DNA of 64,000 bases, from positions 870,501-934,500 of the forward strand of contig NEEC01000014.1 in the NCBI GenBank assembly GCA_002189035.1. Reading direction: 5' to 3'. The translations under genes and the position numbers were made by a program. How positions within the stretch are numbered: position 1 is the stretch's first letter; each line of letters opens with the position of its first letter. The notes below the pieces were generated by a model, which worked only from the letters and a program-made list of their open reading frames with translations, was not told where the DNA came from and searched no databases. The stretch comes from Utricularia gibba (Eukaryota > Streptophyta > Magnoliopsida > Lamiales > Lentibulariaceae). Of this stretch, positions 1 through 12,499 are shown piece by piece.

Positions 1-3
1 TAC

Positions 4-1200
4 CTTAATTAGATCTATAGTCTGGCTTGCTGTTTCTCGCTGTGCATCAGCACTCTGACGAGTTTAACAAGGAATCAAAATTAATAAAAAATTTGAGGCA
101 GGAGAGAAGTACAAAAGCAAATGTAATAGCAGAAAACTTATACGAGGCACTTTATTGAATTGCTCAAAAAAGAGATTATTGAATTAATAATCCGATGTTG
201 CAAGTGCCCTTGATTAGCTAGCTTAAAGGGGAATATCCTAAAACTTAAATTGAGGATTTGAACCTTGATGCAAAAAAAGACATAATATCCTTCTAACCAT
301 TAATCCACTTGCCTACGAAAAAGAGAAAAGAACCACATGCATAACCTGCAGATGGTCTCCTATCTTGGCTGCAGTTTGCCCGACACTCGATATACGAGAA
401 TCCAACCTAGCAAAACTGTCAAACAAGCCATCAACACCTTTCTCCAGCTGCAAACAACATGATGGAGGCCAAGATTATTAGCTAGTGTATTCATGCCCAT
501 AGACCACAATATGAAAAAAACTCGCGGTTGCATTTGAATGGAGACTCTTTTATTTAATTTAATAGAAACAAAAAAAAGTAAAATGACCTCCCCTAGTGTC
601 TTCCTGTGCTTGGATTCCTGAGCAGAAACCTCTTTCTTCAGATTAGAAAGGTTCTCGTCAACCTTAATAAGGTAGAAACATTACAAAGGTCATCAAGCAG
701 GTTATGACAAGTAATCGGTATAAAAAAACCTTAACTTTCACCTGTTTTTTGAGGTCGATCAACTGCATACATGAATTCTTAAACGAAGACAAGAGAGTAT
801 CAACTTCAGGAAATAAAGGACTTGATTGTCCCTGAGCTACATTCTGATTATCAGAAGTCGCTCGCAAATGCCCATTTGGCAAGAAATCATTAGCACCATG
901 TCCATCTGAAGTATCAGTGTCTTCATCCAGATAACCAGATAGAAGGTCATTCACTAAGTTTCCAAAAAGCGCATCAAATGAAAAGTCCCCCTACGCAAAC
1001 AGGAACACATCATTCACACGTTTGCATCTTACATTACAGATCACAACCAAGTGGGCTGAACTGAATATAAATCAAACAGAAAACACTAACCACTAATTTC
1101 ACGTTACCTTGAAATCATCAATATCGAGAACAAGCGGACGGGACACAGCCGATGAAGATTTTGATAACCTATCAATCCTCATCCCGTCTTTCTCCTTCAT
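4..1200 (-). CDS. SEC10: Exocyst complex subunit SEC10, N-terminal part (runs off left edge)
   Basis: Subunit of the octameric exocyst, which tethers secretory vesicles to the plasma membrane. Five exons are visible on the minus strand: 1200-1108, 990-742, 662-588, 447-346 and 54-4. All junctions are GT-AG and phase 0, giving the first 190 residues of a protein that is usually about 830. Recognised from the conserved N-terminus: PLVLDIDDFKGDFSFDALFG, the acidic FLDE-like stretch with DGHG, FFPEVD-like LFPEVDTLLSSF, then the coiled-coil part with KGVDGLFDSFARLDSRIS and GQTAAKIGDHLQSADAQRE. The ATG at 1200 is chosen because it gives the family's short leader. The 780 bp to the divergent IRX10-like gene holds GGCCCG/GGGCCC motifs (1395-1442) and a T18 tract, probably a shared promoter. 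The remaining exons lie outside the window. Confidence 0.93.
190..325 (-). repeat. Possible tRNA-derived SINE fragment in SEC10 intron 4
   Basis: Read on the minus strand, the intron holds GGTTCAAATCC (about 253-263), a perfect Pol III B-box. An A-box-like GGCAAGTGGATTAATGG lies about 50 bases upstream of it. The spacing fits a tRNA-derived SINE head, but no cloverleaf can be drawn and no target-site duplication was identified. Weak call. Confidence 0.3.
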
Positions 1201-1980
1201 CAGCAACAATATAAGAATCCGCTGGTACCTTCCGGCAACACTTCTGCTTCCAACCACCGAATCGCGCACAATTCACAGGCAGAAAAGGCATCAATAACAC
1301 TGACCGGAGCTTCAAGAGACCGTACCAAAGATTCGTCTTTTTTTTCTTTTTCTTTTTTTTTCCTTCGAGATGACCAAGCAAAAGGGAAATGGGCCCGGCA
1401 CGAAAAGGCACGGCCCGATGACAACCCATGACTACCGGGCCCAATAATACGCTTTTTGGCTGAGCTTCTTCCGCAGCGCTGCTCTGATTTCTCGTCATCA
1501 AAGTTGACGAGATCTCCCGTTGGCTGCGAAGCTTTTTTTTTTTTTTTTTTGAAAAATAGCTTGAGAAAGTCAAACATTCCAGGGATTGCAAGTCAATTTT
1601 GAAAGAATGATTCTTTACGCAAAAACAGCATAGATGTAGCTGTAATAGAGTTCATTGTGAGGCTTTGTTGACGCTAAATGGCTGTTCAATCAACAATGGA
1701 GGTCAAAGAAACGCTATTCTTTATGCCAGCTATTGTCCAGATGATTGTCACCTTCATCTGTTGGCACCCGCCTTGGAAATTTGGCGGTTTTTCCGAGCTA
1801 TTGATCGTCAACTCCTCCCCGCGTTGTTTCGGAGTTGTGAAATAGTGCTAATTTTTAGGATTTTTTGTGGGCTGTTTCCATCCATGGAGAGCTTTTTCTA
1901 GTTGATTTTCTTGTTTCTTGTTGGTATGGTTTTGTGTTGGATTCCCTATATCTCTTGGAGGGATTCGAAGATTTTGAAAA

Positions 1981-3886
1981 ATGATGGTATGGGAATGCCT
2001 TTTACATCTAATGCTTTGCGGCTCTATTTTCTTGGTAATTGAGGGCTCAAGACTCCTTCCATCTCAACACAATGAGATATTCCAGGGTACGATTATTCTG
2101 TTCTTTTGAGCTCAGCGGGGTTAGAATCCAGATATAAATGAAGTTTTTGTTTCATGTGAAAATAGGGTGTTGTTTCAAACAAATTTGAAATTCGAGATCA
2201 TTTTTTGAAGTTCTAGGAAAATGGCGAGCTTAATTGTCAGGGTTTGTATCTTTATTGGATTTTGTCAATACAGTGGTCTATAAAAATTTCTTCTTCTTCT
2301 TCCTCTTGTGAAATGAAATCATGTGACTGGTTTTAGTTATTTTGGAAATGGTAGCCTGAGTCTGAAGCTGGTATTGCTGATTCATTTTCTCTCGTTTCGC
2401 ATCATTTTCTTCATTTGTGACCATGAACTTAAGAAGAAAAAATCCAGTATCTTATTATATTTCGAAGAGTTCTCTGTGTTTTGCTTGTTTAATTAGTATT
2501 CCTCTACAGAGGGACTTTTTCCTTTTGCATATTCATTGAAATCCTTTTGAGTTTGTACTGAAATGCTCTCACAAAATTATTTAGGTAGTGCTGGTGATGT
2601 CTTGAAAGATGATCCAGTGAGGAGGCTGAAGGTATTTGTGTATGATCTCCCTGGAAAATACAATAAAAAGATGGTACAAAATGATCCCAGATGCCTCAAG
2701 CATATGTTTGCAGCCGAGATTTATATGCACCGGTTCCTTCTTTCAAGCCGCGTTCGCACCCTCAACCCTGATGAAGCCAACTGGTTTTACACACCTGTAT
2801 ATACTACTTGTGATTTAACCCCAATGGGGCACCCAATGCCCTTCAACTCGCCACACCTGATGACAAGTGCTATACAACTAATTGCATCAAAGTGGCCATA
2901 CTGGAACAGAACAAATGGAGCTGATCACTTCTTCATTGTGCCCCATGATTTTGGTGCTTGCTTTCACTATCAGGTAACTTTTACCTTTTCAACATGGTTT
3001 ACACTGATGTTGATGATACTTTGTATTAGGGAGTCAAGTTTTCTGCTCTGTTTGAATTCAGGAAGACAGAGCAATACAAAGAGGGATTCTGAAGTTGCTG
3101 CAACAGGCTACATTAGTCCAAACATTCGGACAAAGAAACCATGTTTGCTTGAAAGATGGCTCAGTTATAATTCCTCCATATGTACCTCCCAAGAAAGTAC
3201 AAGCGCATCTGATTCCTCCCAACACTCCTCGATCAATCTTCGTTTACTTCAGAGGCTTGTTCTACGATCCTGGAAATGATCCAGAAGGTGGCCATTATGC
3301 AAGGTATTCCATTCTCACCTCCATCTCTGTGAACTGAGGATGGTCAAAATAAGTTGTCCTGAGTTTGTTTTTATTTACTCCCTACCAATATTTCAGGGGT
3401 GCTCGTGCAGCACTTTGGGAGAACTTCAAAGACAATCTCCTATTCGACATCTCAACAGATCACCCAAGGACATACTACGAGGACATCCAGAGATCTATTT
3501 TCTGCTTATGCCCACTGGGATGGGCTCCATGGAGCCCAAGGCTGGTTGAGTCAGTAGTATTTGGGTGCATACCTGTGATCATAGCCGACGATATCCTCTT
3601 GCCGTTCGCAGATGCGATACCGTGGGATGAAATCGGAGTTTTTGTCAGGGAGAAAGATGTTCCCAAGCTGGACGAAATCCTCACCTCCATACCCATTGAT
3701 GACATACTCAGGAAGCAAAAGCTACTAGCCGATCCTTCCACTAAACAAGCACTGCTCTTCCCTCAGCCTTCTCAGCCAAAGGATGCATTCCATCAGATTT
3801 TGAATGCGTTGGCGCGTAAGTTGCCACTGGGAGGCGACGAGATCCTCCCATGGACTCCTGAGAAGCCGGATCCGTCATCAGAGTAG
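1981..3886 (+). CDS. IRX10-like glycosyltransferase (GT47 exostosin family, xylan backbone synthesis)
   Basis: Golgi GT47 enzyme of the IRX10/IRX10-L group, which adds beta-1,4-xylose to the xylan backbone. Four exons: 1981-2086, 2585-2973, 3062-3303 and 3397-3886, giving 408 residues (Arabidopsis IRX10 is 412). Exon 1 encodes a hydrophobic signal (MMVWECLLHLMLCGSIFLVI) and ends in a split Gly codon that joins GSAGDVL, as in the family. The start is 1981 because a TGA lies just upstream in frame. Hallmarks: VFVYDLP, MFAAEIYMHRFLLSS, DPDEA-like NPDEANWFYTP, HDFGACFHYQ, FGQRNHVCL, SIFVYFRGLFYD, FCLCPLGWAPWSPRLVE, GCIPVIIADDI. The C-terminal tail after LARKLP differs from the usual family ending (LNWTAGP...), so this is probably a divergent paralogue rather than the main IRX10. 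Confidence 0.93.
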
Positions 3887-6090
3887 ACAATGAACCTTCG
3901 AAAACCCCAGCAACAAATCCCCAAAGGACCGCCAACGGCAGAGGATAAACCAGCAGCTGAAGGTTACAGATCCCCTGATATGGAATGATGGAAGTCTAGA
4001 AAGGAAGTTGCTTAAAGTTCTTCAGTCACGTTCTATATTTAGCTATTTCTTTAAAAAAAAGAAAAAAAAAAAGAAATAGATTAAGATTTTTTTTTTTTTA
4101 AAAAAAAGCCTTCCCAGACCGTCGTTGACTTTTCCTGTACGAGAGGGAAGACGTAAATGGGCGTGGCCCAATAAGATCAATTGCATCAGGCCTGTAGGTA
4201 GTGTCTATACAAGGTGCGTTAATGGGCTATAGGCCCAATTTCGAACCTATGTTTTAAAAACCACGATGAAACCGTAAATTGATCATCAAAATGATTAGAT
4301 TAAATTCGAATCGTTTTAAAATACGAAAAAAAATGAATCATGATATGATCATAATAAATCGTTCGTGACAAACAATTCATGTTTATTATTCTTTAATTCT
4401 CAATATGAATGTAATTTTGAGTGGAATTATGGACGAAGACGAGGTATGATGTGTAGTGTATGGTATGGAATGGAATGGGGTTAGGTGGAGCATTATGGTT
4501 GGGAGAAAGGGAGTGAAAACAACAGTTTGTGAAATAGAAATGGATACTGGCAAGTGAAGTCATGGCCAACAAATTTGAATTGAATGATCAGGAGACATGC
4601 CACCACACCCATCGCTTTCAGACAAGCACCCGCCCCGCCCCGACCCGACCCGACCCGACTTCAATTCCATTCCATTTCAACGAGTTATTACCAGCAGCAG
4701 CAGGAGCAGCAAGCAAGCAAGCATGAGCACATGGCGCGCAGCCCAGATATGGATTCCACGTATGCACCACCACCGCCTGCCTGCGTAGTACACATGGGAC
4801 ACGCAACGACCTCCCGCTGTCCAAATTTAAGTCCGATGGATGACGGCCTCCGACCGGGTCGCGAGCCGAGGCAGTTAGTTATAAGATATGCGGGGGCGCT
4901 GGAGAAACGGCCAAACTTGTATGATTGGATCTCGGAGCTGCCAAGACATGATGATAAGAACGCAGACACACACAGGGCCACCCCCACTACAGTCATCACC
5001 TCGCCCTCCTTTTTTTTTTTTTTCCTTTCTTTTGGAAAAACCCCCAAACAAGAGCTTCTTTTTGGGGGCCACCCCCCCAGCTGGGCCATTCAAGCGTAGT
5101 TCTCTGGATTGCGGATTTAGGGTTTATTTTTTATGGGAATCAGAGTGGGCAGGCAGGCAGCCTTTATTTGTCTGTGAGCGGACGGAGGAGAAACTGGATG
5201 ATTCAGTGGGGACTGAGGAGGCTTCTTCTGGGAATCTGCCCACTCCAGATGCTCTACCACTTTTTCCCTGTATTAACATTTCTTTCGTAAAAAAAACAAA
5301 AAAAAAGCATCCCTCTGCTTTTCTCGCTGTGTTACTGCAATTTGGTTCACAAAAACGAGCAAAAGATTGGGGGGAAAAAGGCTTGATTTGAGGTCATCTC
5401 TTCACATGCATGCTCCAGTTTGCCAGCTCTGCGTTTTTCCCCACTTGTCTCCTTCAACCAACTTTCAATGCTACATCAACACCCACACACCAAAGACTCG
5501 GTTCTTTTTTTGCCAGATTGGCCTCACCTTCAGCAAGAGACGGCGACGGCAAGGCCCCTTGAGCCTCACCTCCGCCGCTCCTACTCGTCGGCAACGATAC
5601 CCTCCTCCGTCTGCAATACTCGATCACTTCTTAAAATCAAAAATTCTTTTTTTTTAAAAGGAAATGTGGGAATTTAGAGACGAACTAGGGCACGAAAATC
5701 CAACGGCATCCAAACTGTCGGCTCGCGTCTGGGCGGTGATGAGATGACAAATCTGCATATTACAGCAGACGAATATTTTATCATTATTTGTGAATTAAAA
5801 AAAAGAAAGGAAAATAGTGGCACGTCACAGATAAGTAACTGCTAGTAGATGCACATTAAATTTCTACCCGGTTTAAAATAAAACTCCGATGGGAGACATA
5901 TGCCCCTCCCTGTGTGGCGACTCATCCAACATCGTCCTCAGTCACCCCTTCCGATCCACCACATCCGGCTCCCCTGGACCGGAGCGGGAACCAGACAGAC
6001 AGGGAGCCCTTTTCCAATCGCCATAATGATCCGCAGCAGAGGAAATGAATACCGGTGGTCGGCAAGGCTGCCCCGCCGGGGTTCCACCGG

Positions 6091-6117
6091 GGCTGGCTGG
6101 CTGGCTGGCTGGCTGGC
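6091..6117. repeat. (GGCT)n microsatellite
   Basis: Near-perfect tandem run of GGCT, about 6.5 units. Confidence 0.95.
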
Positions 6118-7072
6118 GAGAGGGATGTGCCCACGACAGATATGAAATCAATCAATCCATTTCATGCCTTGCTGTTCGCTATGTCTTCTTATATTATACT
6201 CACTCCTCTCAGCACACCCATTGCCTTTACTCTCATCCAGACCAGTGACCTGCTATGTCCTAGTTCTTACGAGATTAGGATAAAATGAGTTTAATTCATT
6301 CGAATCGAAATAAAATAAGGAAGAACAATATTTTTAACATGTTTGTTTTGATTACTATGAATTCATTCGTTAAATTAAAAATTATAAACTTTTTATAGAG
6401 TATTTTTTTCGAGTTATCTACATTGATTTTTCATAATCTTATCTATCAAACACATAGAACGATTTACTCTTTCTTTACATCAAATAACCTATTTCAAACA
6501 TTTAACTCTCACCGTTTTACTTTCGAAAAAAAGAATTCATACAAAATTTATATGATCATTCTGTTCAATAACATTCTATTTCATGTCTGTAATCAATATG
6601 AAATTTCATTTCGCTGTGGGTACAAAACATCACATTATGTTAAACCTTATGTTGCTAGGGAATGGCATCCTTTCGGGATGTGTTGGGAGGTGAATAGGTG
6701 AAATGATTTTTGGTTAAGACAGGAAAGAAAGAGGGGAGTTGGAGGAAATATCGGTGTCGATGGATGGGGGGAGATGGGGGCCGCGGTGGTTCCAAGGCGT
6801 TAGGACAAGATGAGGGGGAAGTGGGGCAGCCTGGTTTGGGACAAGGCAAGACCCAAATGGACAGGACAGCCTTTTGTTTTTTGTTTCCCTTCGCCGTAGC
6901 CATAGGCCACATACACAACACCACCCCCCCATCGCCATGTGCCGCCATTTAAGACCTCCCTTCCAAAACACCAACTCCCACTCTGCCCTGCCCTCCCACT
7001 TCTCTCCCACCCTAACTACAAACTTAAAACATGCCTTGTCGGCTAAACCCACCCACTTACACCAAAACCCAA

Positions 7073-7096
7073 AACCCGAACCCGAACCCGAACCCG
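7073..7096. repeat. (AACCCG)n short tandem repeat
   Basis: Four hexamer units of AACCCG. It resembles but is not the plant telomere repeat (AAACCCT). Confidence 0.9.
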
Positions 7097-8916
7097 ATTC
7101 ATATATGGATGATAACGGGGTTAAGGATTGGTGCTGCCATATGTAGCCCCGGCGGACTAACTGCCTTTTCACTAACTGCGGGGACCATGTTCGAATTGGG
7201 AATTCATAAATAATGTGAGGGACCAAAGCCTTCTTCTTTTTTTTTGTTTGAAATTTGCATGGAGTGAGTGAGTAGGGCAGCTATTACACAGTATCGGGGT
7301 TAGGGCAGGAGGTGTACGGGATGTCTTTGATGTATTTATAGTTTTGAAGTAATGGTAATATGAACTGGGGTGGGTGTCTGGTAGGCAGTCGTTAGTGAGA
7401 TCTTTGAGCTGGGGGGTACATGTGTAGTGTAATAAAGAGTTCATTATCGCACAAAACAGCGATTGTGGGGCAGAATCTGGTCCAAACTCTTGAAATCGAA
7501 AAGGACCTGCTGCACATAATTCTGCAATCTCTTCAATCCGGAAACCTATGTCTCAGAAGCCCGTACGCTCTGTATTTATAGAAGTAGTTTTACTTGCAAG
7601 CACTTATGACAACCCAAACCATCCCCACAACCCCAGCTGAATCCCTCTTATCTTATCTCCCCATGTCATGCCCGACGGCGCTGATTCATCATCGACAAAA
7701 CAAAAAAAAAAAGACAGAACTATATATATTACTGTGATTCACAGAGATGCAGGAGTCTTTTCTTTTCTTCTTTTTCTTCAGTAAATGAGGTTTAGGAGAC
7801 TTGTTCAGTTGTGTGAAGCAGAAGAAAGGAATCCCAAAGTGGCACATGGTGGAGTTAGCTTGTCCCATTCACATTATTCCACGATATGAACACAGACTAC
7901 ACACAAAGTAGTGTAAACTCAGCGTTCACATAGTTTATCAGTTAACGCTTTTCCGGAATCCGGTGCCCTTCTGAGAAGACTCCGCCGGCGATCCATCTAG
8001 CCCGCCAACAACAGCACAAGGAGGAGACTGATTTAGGGTTTCTCCCTACTGGAGGAAGAAGAAGAAGAAAACAGACGTCGTCGTATCAGCGTAATTTTGA
8101 TGAAGATGGAATCCCATCATCCCACTTGACGTGCCAACAAACGCGACCTCGCGATCAAAGATTAAATAAAAGGACAGCGGCGTTTAAACGAATCTTAGAC
8201 ATAAGTATGTGTCAAGGAAAGGCTGTCGGGGAGGCCGGGAGGGTCAAACATGCATGTAATGAAGCCTTCCCTGTCTTAACAAATCAATCCACTTATTAAC
8301 ACAAAATAAATAAATAAATAAATAAATTCAGAATTTAATGCCCCCGTCACATTTATTAAGTGTCAGAATAATGTTTTTTTAGCATATGGTCTGAATTAAA
8401 ATAAAATTACAAAACAGCTGGAAAAAACACCTCCTCAACAGTTTAAGTAACAAAGTTGTTGTACATGATATAAATGCCTCATCGACCCACTGCGCTGTGT
8501 CTCACCTCTCCCTCCCCAAAATACACATTTTTTGTTAATTTTTAATTTCTTGTTTTTTGGGTTTTGTGGGTCATAAATCAAATATTTCCAAAAATATTAA
8601 AATAAAAAAAATTGGGAAAGATACGTATCTCTGAGGGCATCACCTGTGTCCTCGTTTCACACCTCAAGTGTGTGAGAGAGAAATGCTATTATAAAAAAAA
8701 TCGATATTTATATAGTATGAAATTATATTATTTATCAAAAAGTGAAGGAAAAAAAGACACAAGTTGACCTTTTAAAGACTTACTAGAAATTTTCTTTTTT
8801 TCTTCGTCTTCTTGGAGTCCTCCTCTTTCTCTCTCTCTCTCCTGGCTGTCTGTATAAAGCCACATTTCTCGGTTTAAGAAGGGATTCCATTTCATTACAT
8901 TACCCAATTGGAGGAA

Positions 8917-10874
8917 ATGGAGAACTGGGTGTTGACTCTCTTCATCTCCTATTTTCTGATGGTCGTCTTCTTCAAAGGGGTGATTCACATTTGGTGGACG
9001 CCGCGAAGGATCGAGAATCATTTCAGGAAACAAGGGATTTTTGGCCCCAAATATCAGCTTCTCCTGGGTAACTTGAGGGAGCTCGCCAGCTTGAACCTCT
9101 CAGCTTCTTCTCAGTCGTTCGCGCTCACCCACAACATTCTTCCCAGAGTGCTGTCGTTTTACAGCCACTGGAAGAAGATTTACGGTCTCTGGTTTTGTGG
9201 TCTCTGTTTTTCTCTAAGAGCATTGTGGTTTTTGTGCTCACAGAATGGTTTCTTTTTTTACTTTGTTCAGGATCGATTTTCATTGTCTGGTTCGGGACGA
9301 CTCCCAGGCTGATGATTTCGGACCCGTCTCTGATTCGGGAGATCTTCATCAACAAATCGGAGTTCTTTGAGAAGAACGAATCTCCGCCGCTCGTTCGGAA
9401 GATTGAAGGCGACGGCTTATTGAGTCTGAAAGGGGAGAAATGGGCTCACCACAGACGAATCATACAGCCAGCTTTTCACGCAGAGAATCTCAAGGTAGTG
9501 TGTGTCTGTGCGGTTTTCGAGTTTTTTGGTGAGGAAAAGTTGGTGAAAACGGAAAAAAGAATGATTTGTTTTGTTGGGTAGCAGATGATGATACCGATGA
9601 TGGCCAAGAGCGTCGAGTCGGCGGTGGCGGAGTGGTCGGAAAAAATAGGCGGCGACGGCGGCGGAAAAGTCGAAGTAGAAGTTTCTAAATGGTTTGAGAA
9701 TCTTGTGGAAGAAGTAATCACTAGAGTTACCTTCTGTAACAGCAGTTACGAAGCCGGCCGCGCCATTTTACAGCTCCAATCTCAGCAAATGGTCCACGCC
9801 ACCGAAGCTTATCAAACCGCCTTCATCCCCGGATACAGGTCTCGCCCCCCATTCCTATTCCCAATTCCAGCATTACCATCATCATACATGAACCAATTTG
9901 TGAATTCCGATCCACCAGATTCATGCCGACCAGGAAGAACATACTGTCCCGGCGACTGGAGATCGAAATCCGTGAGTCGTTGATGAACCTGATCCGCGGG
10001 CGTGGAAAACCGTCGGACTCCGAAACGGGATGGGGGTTGCTGGAGGTGATGCTGTCGGAGAAGAAGGGGATGACGCCGAAGGAGGTGGTGGAGGAGTGCA
10101 AGACGATCTTCTTCGCCGGGAAACACACGACGTCGAATTTGCTGACGTGGACGACGGTGCTGCTAGGCATGCACCCGTATTGGCAGGATCAGGCACGTGA
10201 GGAGGTTATGAGAGTTTGCGGGGCACGTGACACCCCAACTCGAGATGATCTACCCAAGCTAAAAACGGTACCCGTCATAAAAAAGCCAAACTCCTCTTTA
10301 CTCCCCCTCCGCCCCCGTGGTCCCCCCCCCCCCCCCCTCTCCCAAATATTTTCAAAAATAATAAATATTTAAAGAAAAAAAACTCCACGTTTCCTAATAA
10401 ATATTTTTTTAATAGCTGGATTTATGACGTGTCATATTGTGAATGCAGCTGAGCATGATCCTGAACGAGTCCCTACGCCTCTACCCACCGGCGGTGGCGA
10501 TAATCCGACGAGCCGCGGCGGATGTGCAGTTGGGAGCTTTCCGGGTCCCGCGCGGCACGGAGGTGCTCATTCCGATCCTCGCGATACACCATGATCCGAG
10601 CATCTGGTGCAGCGACCCGCAGGAGTTCAACCCGGCACGGTTCGCGAAGGGCGTGGCTCATGCGGCCAAGCATCCGATGGCCCTGATGCCTTTCGGAATG
10701 GGCGCTCGCCGATGCATCGGCCAGAATCTGGCCATCTTGCAGGCCAAGCTGGCGATGGCCATCATCCTGCAACGCTTCTCCTTCGAGCCCGCGCCGAGCT
10801 ATCAGCACGCACCTTCGGTGCAAATACTACTGCACCCTCAACATGGTGCACCCATCGTGTTTAGGAAACTATAA
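8917..10874 (+). CDS. CYP734A: Cytochrome P450 CYP734A, brassinosteroid C-26 hydroxylase (BAS1-like)
   Basis: ER-bound P450 that inactivates brassinolide and castasterone by C-26 hydroxylation. Five exons: 8917-9184, 9271-9494, 9585-9838, 9919-10267 and 10449-10874. All are GT-AG with consistent phase and encode 506 residues, normal for the family. Seen: N-terminal membrane anchor (LFISYFLMVVFF), WWTPRRIE, NILPRVLSFY, EGDGLLSLKGEKWAHHRR, FIPGYRF, I-helix FFAGKHTTSNLLTW, K-helix NESLRLYPP (ExxR), HGAPI at the C-terminus, and the haem loop PFGMGARRCIGQ around 10693-10728 with its cysteine. The exon layout and the HTT in the I-helix fit CYP734A better than CYP72A. The start is the ATG at 8917; the in-frame TTG at 8908 is not needed. 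Intron 4 carries a 16-base C run (10322-10337). Confidence 0.95.
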
Positions 10875-12499
10875 GCAGAAGGGCAGTCTAGGGATGCCAT
10901 GACACCTCTTCTTTTTCCTCTCTGATAAGTCAGAATGAGCCTAACCAGTTTCTTTTCTCGGGTTGGGGTTTCCTTTTTCTTCTAATCATGGGCTTTGCGT
11001 AGGCTTTTTGTCTAACATCTGGGGTGTTGTGTGTAAAGTGCTGGTCTTAGAGGAAGGAAGACGTGTTTGTACATACTTTAGCCTCATCTTGTCATCCAAT
11101 TCGAGAATCCTTTGGATTCCATATCGCAACACAACGCCTTTTCTGATCTTGTTGCTCTCATCACATTAAAACACAGATCGTTTTCTTCGGGTCACAAGAC
11201 AAAACACAGCACATGGCCTGAATATTTTAGGCCTTAAATAGATGCATCGTGTGCTTCCTCATTGGTAAATAATCGATGTGGGATAGATACTCATCTCCAT
11301 CAACAAAAGGGCTTCATGTTCATTGCACGTTCCAATAAGTCATCGAATTTCCAAAATAAAAGCCTAATAAAATCGATAAAAAAAAATAGGATTTTAGTTT
11401 TTGAGAATAGAATTTCTTGTCTTAATAAATATTTTTTTTTATTTCAAAAATATGTGCATAGAAAATACATTAAAAGTGGGTATCAAAGCACGAGACAAAT
11501 AGACCACATGGGCTAATTTGGGCTTTTCACATCGAATCAGCCCATCTACACTGGTCCATTTCTGTGGCTTGTGCTTGTCCAATGACCAATGTGTAACGGT
11601 AACTTTCCTGTGGGAGCATTTCTTTTTCCGCCACCAGCGAAGATCTTCTCGGAGAGTGCTAGTTCATACGATGCTTCGCTGGTAATGTAGTGGCAGGGAT
11701 TGGGTATAGCATGAGTCGTCCAAGAAGCGAGGTCTTGTTATGGTGTGTGCCGCTTGTGTAGCAGGTTCTCGATGGATGGGAAGAGTTTTTCTCGAAACTC
11801 GACTGCGCCATGAGAAAAAAAGGCGAATATTCCGTTCCCACTGTCTGGGCTTTTACCCCTGAGTGAGTTGCAGCAGCCGTTCAGTGTCGGAAATTTCTGG
11901 GTCCCAATTATTGCAAACTTTGACGCCTCAATTTCATCGTTGAAGATAACCTGCATGCGTCAGAGCATCACCCGGGTACGAAGATGAAAACTGTTGCCAC
12001 TCAGTTCTTGTTATAAACTTGAATTTGTTTCATGCAGTTCTCGTTGAATCATTGGTGGAGGTTGAGGTGGAAGCATTACTTCCCCTCTTGGGCTGTGAGC
12101 CAAGAATCCTCCAGCCTTAACGGCTCAGGGAAATTATGAAATGAATGGATAATTTCTAGCGTGTTTTTCTATCTTTTCTGTTTTGCTACTCATTTTCATT
12201 TTTTTTTTGATTTGATGTTGAAAAGTTGGAAGCCTTTTTAGTGTATTTATCTCGCCTTCTTGTTGATGGATGCTTTCATTTGTTCCTTTGTCTTAGCACT
12301 CGTGCAACTCGCTACAGATAAAATATGCCATTCCATTTTAGCAATTCCTTTACTGACCGAGTCTGGTGATGCGTGCATTGTTCAAGAAAAGGTGTGGTTT
12401 CTCAAAATGCGTGCGTATTTGAGTTGGCCAAAAAAAAGCCGTTGATTGCACATCAAGTTGGACACAGCTTGTTATTTATATAATGCATGAAAAAGTGAA

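Larger units (their letters stand above)
3887..8916. other. 5 kb intergenic region, no supported gene
   Basis: I find no conserved coding sequence. It contains GGCCCA motifs (about 4156, 4222), homopolymer A/T tracts, a (CCCGA)n stretch at 4641-4659, a (GGCT)n run at 6091-6117, an (AACCCG)n run at 7073-7096 and an (AAAT)n run at 8303-8327. Long overlapping frames at 4584-5391 and 6655-7226 are open on both strands because of base skew and simple repeats. A CT-rich tract at 8827-8841 probably lies in the 5' leader of the P450 gene. Confidence 0.6.

Noticed and set aside
250-325. tRNA gene in SEC10 intron
   Set aside because: B-box and weak A-box only; no acceptor stem or anticodon arm can be formed. 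Kept as a possible SINE fragment.
1172-1591. Two minus-strand frames of 139 and 125 codons over the SEC10 leader
   Set aside because: They arise from T-rich tracts that read as poly-Lys and overlap the real SEC10 first exon in other frames.
4584-5391. Overlapping frames of up to 171 codons on both strands
   Set aside because: Low-complexity Pro/Arg/Phe composition, open on both strands, with no conserved motif.
6655-7226. 170-codon minus-strand frame and its plus-strand shadows
   Set aside because: Driven by purine/pyrimidine skew and the AACCCG repeat, which translates as a Gly-Ser run.
10322-10337. C16 run as a functional element
   Set aside because: It lies inside a CYP734A intron and is best seen as a simple repeat; its length in the assembly is also uncertain.
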